From JAJYLM01 sp964547905 (lineage in GTDB: Bacteria > JAMCPX01): a stretch of DNA of 64,000 nt. Positions 51,017-61,054 of the stretch are shown piece by piece (the first letter of the stretch is position 1; the number at the start of each line of letters is the position of its first letter). The stretch is from contig CAZJPN010000092.1 of assembly GCA_964547905.1 (NCBI GenBank), forward strand, positions 1-64,000. The letters are read 5' to 3'. The translations under genes and the position numbers were made by a program. The notes beneath the pieces were generated by a model. That model made no database searches and was not told the DNA's origin. It worked only from the letters and a program-made list of their open reading frames with translations.

Positions 51017-51140
51017 CCCTTACTTTCTATTTTTTATCAGGCATTGTAGTGCCCTCCCGTGTGCCGGGGGAAATGAGAAGAAAGCCGTACCTTTCCATAT
51101 TATATTGAACAAACCATGCTGTATATGCTAATTGCTCTCT

Positions 51141-53231
51141 ATGAAGTCGGAATTACTTATTATACTATGTTTTTCTCTCTTTACGGCACAAAACGTAAGG
51201 GCGATTGAGCTTTCTTCCCTTTTAACACAGAAAGGCATTATAAAGTTCAGTGCAGACAATATTATGTACGACGACAAAACAGGCATCTATGACGCACAGG
51301 GACATGTGTATATAGAAAAAGGTAATGCTGCTGTGTCTGCACAACACATAATCTTCAATTCAAAAACAGAGGATATCATTGCACAGGGGCATGTACACTG
51401 GGCTGTTGGAAATGAACGGATCGATGCCGATAAACTTGAGATAAACCTATCCAACCAAACAGGTGTTATCCACAACGGTTATATAAATATAGATAACGGC
51501 ACCTATACGATTAAAGGTAAGATTATAAAAAAACTTTCAAATGTGCACTTTATAGTGGAGGAAGGTTCTCTGACAACATGCAAGTGCGATCTGAACAGTC
51601 CGGCATGGGACATTACTGCAAAACATATCGATGCCACCCTTGGCGGTTATGCAACTCTTAGAGATGCTTTCTTCAAAGTGAAAAACATGCCATTTATATA
51701 TATACCGGTAGCAACAATACCGGTGAAAACAAATAGGGCATCGGGTCTTTTAATACCACAGTATACCTATTCAGGATTAAATGGGTTTACCATTAGTATA
51801 CCCTACTTCTGGGCAATATCTCAGGATCAGGATGCTACGTTTTATTTTGATGCTATGACTAAAAGAGGTGCCGGTGTAGGAGGACAATACAGGTATGCCT
51901 TGAATGAAAAAGACAGCGGAGAATTTAATGCAAGATATTTCCAAGAATTTGTTTCACCTTACAAGAGAGATAGATTCTTTTTAGGTGCTCATTATTATCA
52001 GGACCTTGTAGGAGGATTTTTCTCTAAGGGACTTTTGAATTATTACAGTGACAGACAATATCTCAACGATTTCGATACGCTTCTGGAACAATCATCCGTA
52101 GAATACGTCGAATCAATGTTTACCCTACAAAAGAATTTTAATGATGCCGACGCTATCGCTTCGTTGATATATCTCGAAGATATGTGGGCACCCAATAACA
52201 ATGCAACGCTTCAGCAACTGCCATTCGGATCTTTCAGCTATTTCCCGGTACGTATCTCTTCCGCGCTGCCATTATATGCCGAATTCAATACCACTATTGA
52301 AAACTTTATACGAAGCGACCCTTCGCTTCCCAGAGGTGAGAGGTACGGTATAATCCCTGGTGTTTATTTACCATTTACTATAGGTCACTACCTTTATTTT
52401 AATTCAGAGGCTCAGTATAGAGCATATTTCTATAATGCCGGAGTATACGGCGTTTATAAACCAGGCAATCTATTATCGTACCACCTGTCTGCAGAGATAT
52501 CGACAAAACTGTCAAGAGTCCTGCCAATAAAGATAGGCTCACTAAAAGCCGTTAAACATATAGCATCCCCTTTTGTAAGTATAACATCGGATCATACATT
52601 GATAAGCAATGAGCTTTATGGTTTCGATGAGGTAGAGAACTCTCCGCTTGAAACGAGAGTCGTGAATTTCGGCATCCGCAATAGTTTTATAGGAAAGACA
52701 AAACCTTATGAAAACATGGTATCATATCCTGTTATAGGGAGATTCGACATATATTCCGGTTATAATCTGATAAATACGGCAAAAACATTGACAGGTACGA
52801 CTCAACATATAAAACCATTTCTTCCTGTGAATCTTGCTCTTGTACTTCAACCGCAGAGTTTTCTTAATACAAATATTAACATGGCCATTGATCCCGCAAC
52901 AATGAGTCTTACCGAGACAACCATAATAGAATCAACCAGAGATACAAGGGGTGACAGTCTATCTTTAAGTTACGCATATTTGCGGAGTATGGTCAACAGT
53001 ATCAATGCGTATCTGAGTTTCGCACTGACACCGCACCTTTCATTTTACGGAAGTGCAAACTACTCTTTTTATAACCGCGCTATGATACAAGACGTTTATG
53101 GAATAAAGTTCGGTACAAACGCCAACTGTTGGAGTATCGATGCATCATACATACAGAGGCCGTTAACGCCAGCCCTCAACACCGTAACCTTTTCCATTAC
53201 CCTTACAGGACTTGGAACTATAGGGAATTAA
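51141..53231 (+). CDS. lptD: LPS-assembly outer-membrane protein LptD
   Basis: LptD inserts lipopolysaccharide into the outer leaflet. The 696-residue protein has a signal peptide (hydrophobic residues 4-16), an N-terminal OstA/LptA-like beta-jellyroll with repeated units such as YDDKTGIYDAQGHVYIEKGN and AQGHVHWAVGNERIDADKLEI, and a large C-terminal beta-barrel. The middle 'TTCKCD..NSPAWDITA' carries the family's cysteine pair, and FIYIPVATIPVKTNRASGLLIPQ is a typical LptD junction. Start ATG 51141 is preferred over TTG 51132. It shows the organism is diderm with LPS or a similar lipid. Confidence 0.88.
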   Translation: MKSELLIILCFSLFTAQNVRAIELSSLLTQKGIIKFSADNIMYDDKTGIYDAQGHVYIEKGNAAVSAQHIIFNSKTEDIIAQGHVHWAVGNERIDADKLEINLSNQTGVIHNGYINIDNGTYTIKGKIIKKLSNVHFIVEEGSLTTCKCDLNSPAWDITAKHIDATLGGYATLRDAFFKVKNMPFIYIPVATIPVKTNRASGLLIPQYTYSGLNGFTISIPYFWAISQDQDATFYFDAMTKRGAGVGGQYRYALNEKDSGEFNARYFQEFVSPYKRDRFFLGAHYYQDLVGGFFSKGLLNYYSDRQYLNDFDTLLEQSSVEYVESMFTLQKNFNDADAIASLIYLEDMWAPNNNATLQQLPFGSFSYFPVRISSALPLYAEFNTTIENFIRSDPSLPRGERYGIIPGVYLPFTIGHYLYFNSEAQYRAYFYNAGVYGVYKPGNLLSYHLSAEISTKLSRVLPIKIGSLKAVKHIASPFVSITSDHTLISNELYGFDEVENSPLETRVVNFGIRNSFIGKTKPYENMVSYPVIGRFDIYSGYNLINTAKTLTGTTQHIKPFLPVNLALVLQPQSFLNTNINMAIDPATMSLTETTIIESTRDTRGDSLSLSYAYLRSMVNSINAYLSFALTPHLSFYGSANYSFYNRAMIQDVYGIKFGTNANCWSIDASYIQRPLTPALNTVTFSITLTGLGTIGN

Positions 53232-53232
53232 C

Positions 53233-54420
53233 ATGATAAAAAGATTAATAAATGCATGGAATACATTGTGGAAATATTTTTTTTATATCGGGTTTTCTTA
53301 TGGACCCATGGTTTATACGCTTGCAAGAACCGAGTTTGTCGAAAAGCTGAAGTTGCTTGAAAATAAAGATATAACAGAAGGTATTGCTGTCGGAGAGGTA
53401 ATGCCGGGTGCGGTGTTCGTTGATTTTGTATCATACCTTGGATTCTTGATAAAAAAAACAAGGGGTGCGTTCCTTGCCACGATGTTTTTTATAGCACCTT
53501 CATTCCTCCTTATGGTTGTTTTGAGCGTGCTGTACATGAAGTACGGGCAGCTCCCGTTGATCCAGAACATAATGCGTGGGCTTTCGGCTATTATGATAGC
53601 ACTTATCATAAAGGTAATGATCGATATATACAAAACAGGTGTTAAAAACCCTCTGTATCTTGTTGTATCTGCACTGGCATTGTTACTCCTGCTGATCAAT
53701 GTAAACATTGTACTGATCCTGATCATCGGCATAAGTATAATGATTTCTTATGGTATTTATAAGAAGGAACTGGAATTTAAGTATGTACATGTTAAATGGC
53801 CTTCTTCGACAGATATATACTCTTTCATAAAAAATAATATATGGGTAGTATGGCTTGGATTTCTGCTTATAGCAGGAAACACTATTCTATATCATATCTC
53901 ACCGAACATAGCGCTTATGAACGGTAATCTGTTTAAAATAGGCTTGTTAACATTTGGGAATGGATACACCATGCTTCCGTTTATTTCCAAAGAAGTGGTC
54001 AGTAATTATCACTGGCTTACACCAAAAGAGTTTTCTGACGGTATTGTAATGGGACAGATAACACCCGGCCCTGTTGTCATTACAGCCACATTCATAGGAT
54101 ATAAAGTAGGCGGTTTTTTTGGAGCGCTAACAGCTACTGCATCCATATTCATGCCGTCGACCATACTTGTGGCACTTGTTGCCAAACCTTTTATAAAATA
54201 TCAAGACAATAAATGGGCGCTGTCGGCATTGAAGGGTATATTGACATCCTTTATAGGCCTGCTTGCCCTTGTCGTGGCACAGCTGGCAAAGACAAATATA
54301 ACGGATTACAAGACAGCCCTTTTCGCTCTTACTTCACTGGTACTTTTTGTTTATACGAAAATAAATCCGGTCATTCTGCTCATCGCTGGTATTATTGTGT
54401 CGTTATTCATCTTCAAATAA
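53233..54420 (+). CDS. chrA: Chromate transporter ChrA
   Basis: A 395-residue inner-membrane protein of the CHR family with two homologous halves. Each half has a family block: FSYGPMV...GEVMPGAVFVDFVSYLGFLI, and FGNGYTMLPFISKEVV...DGIVMGQITPGPVVITATFIGYKVGG. About 10-12 helices. CHR proteins export chromate, and some move other anions. It begins one base after the lptD stop, so both are likely on one transcript. Chromate as substrate is assumed from the family, not proven. Confidence 0.9.
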   Translation: MIKRLINAWNTLWKYFFYIGFSYGPMVYTLARTEFVEKLKLLENKDITEGIAVGEVMPGAVFVDFVSYLGFLIKKTRGAFLATMFFIAPSFLLMVVLSVLYMKYGQLPLIQNIMRGLSAIMIALIIKVMIDIYKTGVKNPLYLVVSALALLLLLINVNIVLILIIGISIMISYGIYKKELEFKYVHVKWPSSTDIYSFIKNNIWVVWLGFLLIAGNTILYHISPNIALMNGNLFKIGLLTFGNGYTMLPFISKEVVSNYHWLTPKEFSDGIVMGQITPGPVVITATFIGYKVGGFFGALTATASIFMPSTILVALVAKPFIKYQDNKWALSALKGILTSFIGLLALVVAQLAKTNITDYKTALFALTSLVLFVYTKINPVILLIAGIIVSLFIFK

Positions 54421-54441
54421 GCTGAAACATGCATGTATATC

Positions 54442-54915
54442 TTATGGCAGAACGACCTTCAGTGTCTGAAGCATATTTTCCTTGTGCGTGCCGCCCCAGT
54501 AGATCTTTTTGCATGAAGGACATTTTGAGAAGGCATCCTGTGTAGACAGTACAAATGAAGGTACGATGTCTTTTACCTCATCTTTGCTAACGGCAATAAG
54601 TTCTCTGTTGCAGACAATACATCTCGTAAAGAACCTGTTCGGATCAGGAACAATGTTATGTTCTTTGAACAGCTCTTTTAACTGTCCTATAGTGTAGTTA
54701 TCATGCAGGACAATAGCATCTATATCTCCATGCGATTCAAACCATGTATCTCTTGTTATGATGATACGGTTTGTCTGTTCCGATATGTTTATTAAATCTT
54801 CCCTTTTGTATTTGCTGCTGTAAAGTGCGTCGAATCCTGCAACCCTCAGCCACTTTGCAAGCCTGCCGAGCATCCTGTCCACAATAAAGGTTACTGCGTC
54901 CGGGGATATATCCAT
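54442..54915 (-). CDS. Mut7-C RNase (PIN-like) domain protein
   Basis: A 157-residue protein with a Mut7-C domain: FIVDRMLGRLAKWLRVAGFDALY is the family signature, followed by IIITRDTWF and a C-terminal zinc ribbon with two pairs of cysteines (CIVCNREL and CPSCKKIYWGGTH). The domain is PIN-like and predicted to be a nuclease, but a cellular role in bacteria is not known. It lies alone between chrA and the RND gene on the other strand. Confidence 0.88.
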   Translation of the reverse strand: MDISPDAVTFIVDRMLGRLAKWLRVAGFDALYSSKYKREDLINISEQTNRIIITRDTWFESHGDIDAIVLHDNYTIGQLKELFKEHNIVPDPNRFFTRCIVCNRELIAVSKDEVKDIVPSFVLSTQDAFSKCPSCKKIYWGGTHKENMLQTLKVVLP

Positions 54916-55006
54916 ATACCACTCATGTCTCCTTCTCCTGTCTGTTTGACAATCATGTCAACTTTGCTTGCATTATAACGTATTATCATCTATATGCAAA
55001 AACATT

Positions 55007-57268
55007 ATGAAAAAATTGGTTGAGATTGCAATAAAATATCCATGGCGTGTCATTATAGTTATTGCCATGCTTACTGCCATAGCAGGCTACTTTGCAATCG
55101 GCGTACCTGTTCAGGATGACATCATGAAAACGCTCCCTGAACATGACCCCCAGGTAACGCTGTTCAACAATATAGGAAAACGTTTTGGCGGTACGGATTA
55201 TTTCCTTGTCGTTATGGAGGGAGACAACCTGTTTACCCGTTCAAGCCTTGAAAAACTGAAAACCATTACCGATAAACTCGAATCGCTTCCCGAACTCAAC
55301 AGGGTCGAGAGCCTTACCAATGTCGAAGATATCAAGGCAAGCCATGGAGAGCTTGATATCTCGAAATTTATGGAACACATCCCGGACAATCCACAGGCGC
55401 TGGAAACGATCAAACAGGATGCACTCTCGGACAAACTGTATCTCGGCAACCTCATTTCACCGAATGGGAAGGCACTTGCCGTACTTTGTCAGATCAAAAA
55501 GGACATAAACAGTGAATCCCTTGTAAACAGGATCGACAAGATCATCCAGCCTTACAAAGGACCCGAGAATATTTACCTGATAGGTGTGCCTGTTGATAAC
55601 GATATTATCAGCAAAGCAATACATTCCGATTTAGGAAAACTGCTGCCTCTTGCGATACTGATCAATATCGTCATAATGTATATACTGTTCCGCAATTTTA
55701 TCAGTGTTGTCCTGAGGCTTACCCCTGCACTCATTGCCATAGTCCTGACCGTGGGTGCCATGGGTATAACGCACACCCCGTTCACCATGCTTTCCGTCGG
55801 TATGCCCACCCTCCTTATCGCACTCGGCAGCATCTACAGCATCCACATCATGACACGGTACTACCAGCTGCTCGAACATACAAAGAACAATGAAAAAGCA
55901 TTAAAAGGTATGATAAAGGAACTCGGCATACCAATGCTGTTTATAGGATTGATAACCTCGATGGGCTTTTTCGCCAATGTATCTTCCACAATCGTGCAGG
56001 TAAAACAGGCTGGTATATTTGCAGGTATAGGTATATTATTTTCCATGTTTATATCCGTGACCCTGGTACCAGCCCTGCTAACACTCAGGCATAAGGGGAA
56101 AGAGGAGCAGCGTGCAAGCAAAAAGAGCGGGTTCAACAATTTCCTCGAGAACCTCTCTGTATGGGTGCAGAGGCACAACTCCATAATCCTTGCTATAGGC
56201 ATAGGACTTGCAGCTCTCGCGATCTATAGGGTAAAGACCATCAACACGGAAACAGACATTACGAAGTTTTTCAAGGCAGATTCGGTTGTACGGAAGACAT
56301 CCGCAAAAGCGGTTAAAAACTTCGGCGGTATATTCGTGCTTCAGATTCTTGTACACGGTGACATAAACTCTCCTGCAGTAATGAATACCATGGCCAAACT
56401 TGAGGATGAGGTGGACACCATCAACGGGGTTCATTATCCATTCAGCATAGCCGACCTGATCGAGAAAATGAATGAGGTCATGCATGATAATAATCCCGCC
56501 TATCACACGATACCTGCGACAAAGAACGCCATAGCCCAGTACCTGCTCCTGTATTCCATGTCGGATCAAAAAATGCTGGATACGCTCATTACGCCTGATT
56601 CGAAAGAGGCTATCATCCAGGCAAGGATCGGGAAATTTGGCTTTCATGAGATAGAGCAGATCATTAATCAGATCAAACAAAAAATACAACCTCTTGAAAC
56701 AAAGGACATCCGTTTTACGCTGTCCGGTTCACCCATGCTTATCTTAACCATCAATAAACATCTTATAGAAAACCAAGAGACAAGCCTTTATATATCGATT
56801 ATAGCTGTTTTCCTTTTATTATCTGTTGTATTTCGATCCCTGATAGGCGGATTGATTACACTTATTCCGCTCGTGATAAAGGTCAGCTACAACTACGGTA
56901 TCATGGAGCTCTTCCATATACCACTGAACGTTGCCACAGGGCTTATTGCGAGCATGACAATAGGTGTTGGAGTTGATTATATCATACACTTCGTCATGGG
57001 ATTCAGAGAGCGACTCAAAGAAGGTTCAAGTCATTCCATCGATTCTGCCATGAAAGAGGCCACGGTCATAACGGGCAGATCCATACTGAACAGCGCAATC
57101 GTGCTTGTCGGGGACTTTTCCGTGCTGACGCTTTCAAGCTTCCTTCCGATGATCTACTTTGGAATACTCTCCGCAAGCATGGTCATATACAGTTCTATCG
57201 TTTCCATAACCCTGTTTCCCGCCCTGCTGCAGATAGTCCACAAGCACCTGAAGTGGCTGAAGAAGTAG
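55007..57268 (+). CDS. RND/MMPL family exporter (hopanoid-transport HpnN-like)
   Basis: A 753-residue inner-membrane protein with two halves. Each has one helix, a large periplasmic loop and then a bundle of five helices, total about 12. The membrane core IVLTVGAMGITHTPFTMLSVGMPTLLIALGSIYSIHIMTRYYQ and MTIGVGVDYIIHFVMGFRERL are SSD/MMPL signatures, with the D of GVDY likely for proton transfer. Such proteins export lipids or hydrophobic molecules. ATG 55007 gives the usual MKKLVEIAIKYPWRVI start; the frame extends upstream to a TTG. Confidence 0.85.
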   Translation: MKKLVEIAIKYPWRVIIVIAMLTAIAGYFAIGVPVQDDIMKTLPEHDPQVTLFNNIGKRFGGTDYFLVVMEGDNLFTRSSLEKLKTITDKLESLPELNRVESLTNVEDIKASHGELDISKFMEHIPDNPQALETIKQDALSDKLYLGNLISPNGKALAVLCQIKKDINSESLVNRIDKIIQPYKGPENIYLIGVPVDNDIISKAIHSDLGKLLPLAILINIVIMYILFRNFISVVLRLTPALIAIVLTVGAMGITHTPFTMLSVGMPTLLIALGSIYSIHIMTRYYQLLEHTKNNEKALKGMIKELGIPMLFIGLITSMGFFANVSSTIVQVKQAGIFAGIGILFSMFISVTLVPALLTLRHKGKEEQRASKKSGFNNFLENLSVWVQRHNSIILAIGIGLAALAIYRVKTINTETDITKFFKADSVVRKTSAKAVKNFGGIFVLQILVHGDINSPAVMNTMAKLEDEVDTINGVHYPFSIADLIEKMNEVMHDNNPAYHTIPATKNAIAQYLLLYSMSDQKMLDTLITPDSKEAIIQARIGKFGFHEIEQIINQIKQKIQPLETKDIRFTLSGSPMLILTINKHLIENQETSLYISIIAVFLLLSVVFRSLIGGLITLIPLVIKVSYNYGIMELFHIPLNVATGLIASMTIGVGVDYIIHFVMGFRERLKEGSSHSIDSAMKEATVITGRSILNSAIVLVGDFSVLTLSSFLPMIYFGILSASMVIYSSIVSITLFPALLQIVHKHLKWLKK

Positions 57269-57274
57269 CCCTCG

Positions 57275-58474
57275 CTAACCAAACTCTGATACTGCATACT
57301 TTGCAAAGGCCATTGACGAGGTAAAAGCAGGGGAAACAGCATTCAGTACATGCAGCGAATCGCCATCCTTTATGAGAACAAAATCCATCTCAAGTTTTTT
57401 CGTGTGCCAGTTTATAAGCTGCGGTCTTATACCTACTTTATCGGTGTCCTCGATATCGTTGAATACAAGTGATCTGACGAGCTTTTTTGCTTCGTCAAAA
57501 ACGAATCTTCTTCTATATTTCTTTATCTCTTCAATTGCAGAATATCTGAAAACAGGATCTGTTATAAGCATCAGTGCATCATGATAAAGGATAGACAATG
57601 TTTCGGTTCCCAAACCATCAAATATCCTGTAATTTTCCCTGCCAAAGGTAGGAATGGCGGTAGGGCCTATATAAATCCTATTGTCAGCAGTATGTGTAAA
57701 GTGAACACCAAGAAATGGGTTTCTTAAATCAGGTACAGGATATATGTTGCCCCTGACGAGAAAATTCCTTTCCTTGATCAACCTTTTATAAGTACCCTTA
57801 AATGGAAGGATCTTATACTCTTTTACAATGTCAAACCAGTGGGCGATCCTATCCGCATAAGCACCTGCAGCATTAACGAATTGTTTAAAATGCACTAATC
57901 CTTTTGATGTGCGGATAACATGATCATCAACAAGACTTATAAAAGGTGTATGGTAAAACAATCCAACCTTTTTTGAATCAACAAGTTCTTTCGTAAGGGC
58001 GTTTAATATCTCTACAGGCATCATAACCGCGGTTTCAGGAGAGAATAATGCCTTTTCACATGTTACGGCATAAGGCTCTATTTCCGACAGTTCCTTCTCA
58101 TCTATAATAATTGATTTTGCACCGCTTGCGTCCGCCCTTTTTTTTAGTTCTCCAAGGCTTTTGAGCTCTTCATGATTTTTAGTAACAATAACCTTACCTG
58201 TTTCTTTCAATGTCAGATTTTTCTCATAGCAGAACTGCTTCATAAGACGATTGCCTTCGATACAAAAGCGAGCCTTCATACTATCCGGCGTATAGTATAT
58301 ACCCGCATGGAGTACGCCGCTGTTGCGTCCGCTTGCATGGCAACCAACGTTATCCTCTTTCTCAATGATAACTATATCTTCCGCACCACGAGCAAGGAAC
58401 TCGCGTGCAATGGTAATACCTGTTATGCCTGCTCCAGCTATAAGAATCTGACATTCAGTATATTCCGTTTGCAT
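57275..58474 (-). CDS. lhgO: FAD-dependent oxidoreductase, L-2-hydroxyglutarate oxidase LhgO-like
   Basis: A 399-residue DAO-family flavoprotein. The FAD motif is ILIAGAGITGITIAREFLARG near the start. CHASGRNSGVLHAGIYYTPDSMKARFC, FVNAAGAYADRIAHWF, IYPVPDLRNPFLGVHFTHTADNRIYIGPTAIPTFGRE and the end HVLNAVSPAFTSSMAFAKYA are typical of LhgO, which oxidises L-2-hydroxyglutarate and passes electrons to quinone. It ends six bases from the RND gene, convergent. It is the last gene of the minus-strand group. Confidence 0.88.
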   Translation of the reverse strand: MQTEYTECQILIAGAGITGITIAREFLARGAEDIVIIEKEDNVGCHASGRNSGVLHAGIYYTPDSMKARFCIEGNRLMKQFCYEKNLTLKETGKVIVTKNHEELKSLGELKKRADASGAKSIIIDEKELSEIEPYAVTCEKALFSPETAVMMPVEILNALTKELVDSKKVGLFYHTPFISLVDDHVIRTSKGLVHFKQFVNAAGAYADRIAHWFDIVKEYKILPFKGTYKRLIKERNFLVRGNIYPVPDLRNPFLGVHFTHTADNRIYIGPTAIPTFGRENYRIFDGLGTETLSILYHDALMLITDPVFRYSAIEEIKKYRRRFVFDEAKKLVRSLVFNDIEDTDKVGIRPQLINWHTKKLEMDFVLIKDGDSLHVLNAVSPAFTSSMAFAKYAVSEFG

Positions 58475-58499
58475 TTTTCGGGTTAATCCAGGTTGAAAA

Positions 58500-59336
58500 T
58501 CAGAACAATATAAATGACGACAATGTCTGTCGTGAAATGGGTAGCCTTTTCATCTCATAGGGCGTTAAGAACAAGTTATTGATATACGCATTCTTATGAA
58601 ACAGCACTGCATCCTTAAACTCCCATCTTTGAACAAGAGAATCTCCGTTGTACAGTTCGGCTACCTCTGGCAGCGTCATGGCTGTCTGTGTATAGGTGTC
58701 GGCTTCGATATGCACAGTCGCATCATTGTTATCGTCGCCATTTTTAATTTTTGCAGTATTGTTTGCGAGTTTAACGTCTGTCAAATAGTCTTTCACAACA
58801 GCCAGTACATAATTGTTTTCGTATTTTATTCTGTACATTATTGGAACTGTATCTTCGTTATCTATAAATAATTGATCGTTATCATCGCCGATGATATATG
58901 CGGCTCTGTTGTCCGCAAGTCCATAAGCAACCTTTGTTTGATTTAGCCCGATTTCATTGAATATTCTCTGTGGATTATCCGACAAATATAACCCTACCAA
59001 AACTGTAAAGAGGTTGTTTTGCGAAAATATCTGCATGGGTGTGAGCATTCTTACATTATTTACAAGTATTGATTGGCGCAGCCCGTCGTTTATAATACTG
59101 ACAACAGCCTTTGGAAATACATAATCCTGTCTGACATGACCATCTGGCTTTATTATAACCCTACAGGGTACAGGGATATTTATATAATCCTTACCAAGGT
59201 TAAAAAACGCATTTCCGTTGAGCACGAGTACATCTAAGCTCTTCTGTGACTTCATCAGTTCTGCCATCTTATATGCAGGGATGATAAAGTCCGTAAACAA
59301 CACAACCGCCAGTAAGACCAATATTATTCTTTTCAT
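58500..59336 (-). CDS. Exported protein of unknown function
   Basis: A 278-residue protein that I do not recognise. It has an N-terminal hydrophobic signal/anchor (MKRIILVLLAVVLFTDFIIPAY). The rest is soluble, strand-rich, with 'IPVPCRVIIKPDGHVRQDYVFP' and a run of Asn/Asp near residue 200 (KNGDDNNDAT). One cysteine. It starts by overlapping the galU stop by 4 nt and is followed 26 nt later by lhgO, so it is in one operon with ttcA-galU-lhgO. It may act at the cell envelope. Confidence 0.75.
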   Translation of the reverse strand: MKRIILVLLAVVLFTDFIIPAYKMAELMKSQKSLDVLVLNGNAFFNLGKDYINIPVPCRVIIKPDGHVRQDYVFPKAVVSIINDGLRQSILVNNVRMLTPMQIFSQNNLFTVLVGLYLSDNPQRIFNEIGLNQTKVAYGLADNRAAYIIGDDNDQLFIDNEDTVPIMYRIKYENNYVLAVVKDYLTDVKLANNTAKIKNGDDNNDATVHIEADTYTQTAMTLPEVAELYNGDSLVQRWEFKDAVLFHKNAYINNLFLTPYEMKRLPISRQTLSSFILF

Positions 59337-60202
59337 TTGATATACCCTTTCATGTAGTCAAGCAATCTGTCTTTTATTTCTTCCCTTTTCATTGCATAAG
59401 CAATATTTGCGAGTAAAAATCCGAGCTTGTCTCCACCGTCGTACCTGTCTCCTTCAAACTGGTATCCTATCATGCCTTTTTGTTTTAACAGTTCTCTCAA
59501 CCCGTCTGTAAGCTGAAGCTCCCCCCCTGTACCGGAAGGTATGCTTTCCAATATGCCGAAGATCTCGGGTGTGAGTATATATCTGCCTATGATTGCAAGA
59601 TTGGATGGGGCTTTATCAGGCGCTGGTTTTTCGACAACATCGTCAAGCATATAAATTCTTTTATCCGTTTGTCTTCCCTTTATTATGCCGTATCTGGACG
59701 TGTCTTCTCTTGAAACCTCCTGCACCGCTATGATAGGTTTTTTATACTTTTCATAAACATCTACCATCTGTAAAAGGCACGGCTTTTGAGCATCTAGGAT
59801 ATCATCACCGAGTATGACTGCGAATGGCTCATCGCCTATAAGGTATTTAGCCTGTAAAACGGCATGACCGAGCCCAAGCGGTTTTTTTTGCCTTATAGAT
59901 ACAATCTTTATCATGTCCGACAAACCTTCGATAAGGCCAAGCAGGCCCAGGCCGTTGCTGCCCTTTTTTCTCAGCGCATCTTCAAGTTCGTAGTTGATAT
60001 CGAAGTGGTCTTCTATTGCCTCTTTACCATGGTTTACAATGAGGATAACAAGCTCTATGCCTGATGCCTTTGCCTCTTCCACGATATACTGAATCATGGG
60101 TTTGTCCACTATCGGCAAAAGTTCTTTTGGTACTGCCTTTGTTACAGGCAAAAATCTTGTACCATATCCTGCTGCAGGTATCACTGCTTTTTTGATCTTC
60201 AT
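59333..60202 (-). CDS. galU: UTP--glucose-1-phosphate uridylyltransferase GalU
   Basis: GalU makes UDP-glucose for polysaccharide and LPS synthesis. The nucleotide motif IPAAGYGTRFLPVTKAVPKEL opens the protein; MLPIVDKPMIQYIVEEA, EDHFDINYELE, GLGHAVLQAKYLIGDEPFAVILGDDI, EKPAPDKAPSNLAIIGRYIL and GGELQLTDGL are typical of bacterial GalU. 289 residues. It overlaps ttcA upstream and the unknown exported gene downstream by 4 nt each. Confidence 0.95.
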   Translation of the reverse strand: MKIKKAVIPAAGYGTRFLPVTKAVPKELLPIVDKPMIQYIVEEAKASGIELVILIVNHGKEAIEDHFDINYELEDALRKKGSNGLGLLGLIEGLSDMIKIVSIRQKKPLGLGHAVLQAKYLIGDEPFAVILGDDILDAQKPCLLQMVDVYEKYKKPIIAVQEVSREDTSRYGIIKGRQTDKRIYMLDDVVEKPAPDKAPSNLAIIGRYILTPEIFGILESIPSGTGGELQLTDGLRELLKQKGMIGYQFEGDRYDGGDKLGFLLANIAYAMKREEIKDRLLDYMKGYIK

Positions 60203-60987
60203 TGAATGTTTCCATCCTTTATTAAATGTTCAAGTCCATCTTCTATTAAAAGTTTATCCAACAGGTAATCTGTTTTTACATGTTTTAATGATGCAAATAT
60301 CGAATCCTTTATATGGGGATGCCCCTTTTCAAGCTCTGATATTATTTTCCTTATTTTTTGTCTGTTTGTCAACCGAGGCATCATTGAAACAGGACACTGT
60401 GGATCAATCAAAGGCGCTTCAAGACCCGAGGCATAGGCAAGTGCTGCCTGAGCTTTGACATATATCAAGGGCCTTATAACCATAACCTTATAATTATCAG
60501 AAATGCTTATTGCAGGCATTGCTTTTATTTGCCCGTTAAAAAAGATGTTCATCAATAGTGTCTCTATAAGATCGTCCATGTTGTGTCCAAGAGCGATCTT
60601 ATTGCATCCAATTTTTGGTGTGAGGCTGTACAGCAGGCCTCTCCTCAGTCTCGAGCATAGAGAGCACAATAGCTTTTTGCCTTTGTTATGTTCGAGCGCA
60701 ATCCTTAATATATGTGTGTGTTCTATCCTGTAATCGTAGCCATGTTGTTTAAGGTATGATTCGACAAGATCGCTTTTCATTCCCGGTGCACCGGTATCTA
60801 TATGGACTGCAACGATACCGTATTTGATCGGTGCTTTGTGCCGTAGAATCTCGAGTGTATCCAACAATGTATAACTGTCCTTTCCCCCTGATACTGCAAC
60901 AAGAATACGGTCGCCGTTTTTTATAAGATTGAAGTCCCCTATGGCTTTTCCAGCCAGCTTTACAACATTGTTCTTATCGTCTGTCAT
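60199..60987 (-). CDS. ttcA: tRNA 2-thiocytidine biosynthesis protein TtcA family
   Basis: TtcA thiolates C32 in some tRNAs using ATP and a [4Fe-4S] cluster. The PP-loop VAVSGGKDSYTLLD, the central CSLCSRLRRGLLY (CxxC), ALGHNMDDLIETLLMN, and a third cysteine in DPQCPV fit the TtcA/TtuA class. The start at 60987 gives MTDDKNNVVKL; the frame extends 26 codons upstream into the PAS gene, which seems unlikely. 262 residues. Substrate among TtcA-type enzymes is inferred from the family only. Confidence 0.85.
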   Translation of the reverse strand: MTDDKNNVVKLAGKAIGDFNLIKNGDRILVAVSGGKDSYTLLDTLEILRHKAPIKYGIVAVHIDTGAPGMKSDLVESYLKQHGYDYRIEHTHILRIALEHNKGKKLLCSLCSRLRRGLLYSLTPKIGCNKIALGHNMDDLIETLLMNIFFNGQIKAMPAISISDNYKVMVIRPLIYVKAQAALAYASGLEAPLIDPQCPVSMMPRLTNRQKIRKIISELEKGHPHIKDSIFASLKHVKTDYLLDKLLIEDGLEHLIKDGNIQ

Positions 60988-61054
60988 AATTATGGATATA
61001 CTATCATCTAACCTTGAAAAGTAAACCCCGTTAGAAAGGGCGTGGCTATTGCTA

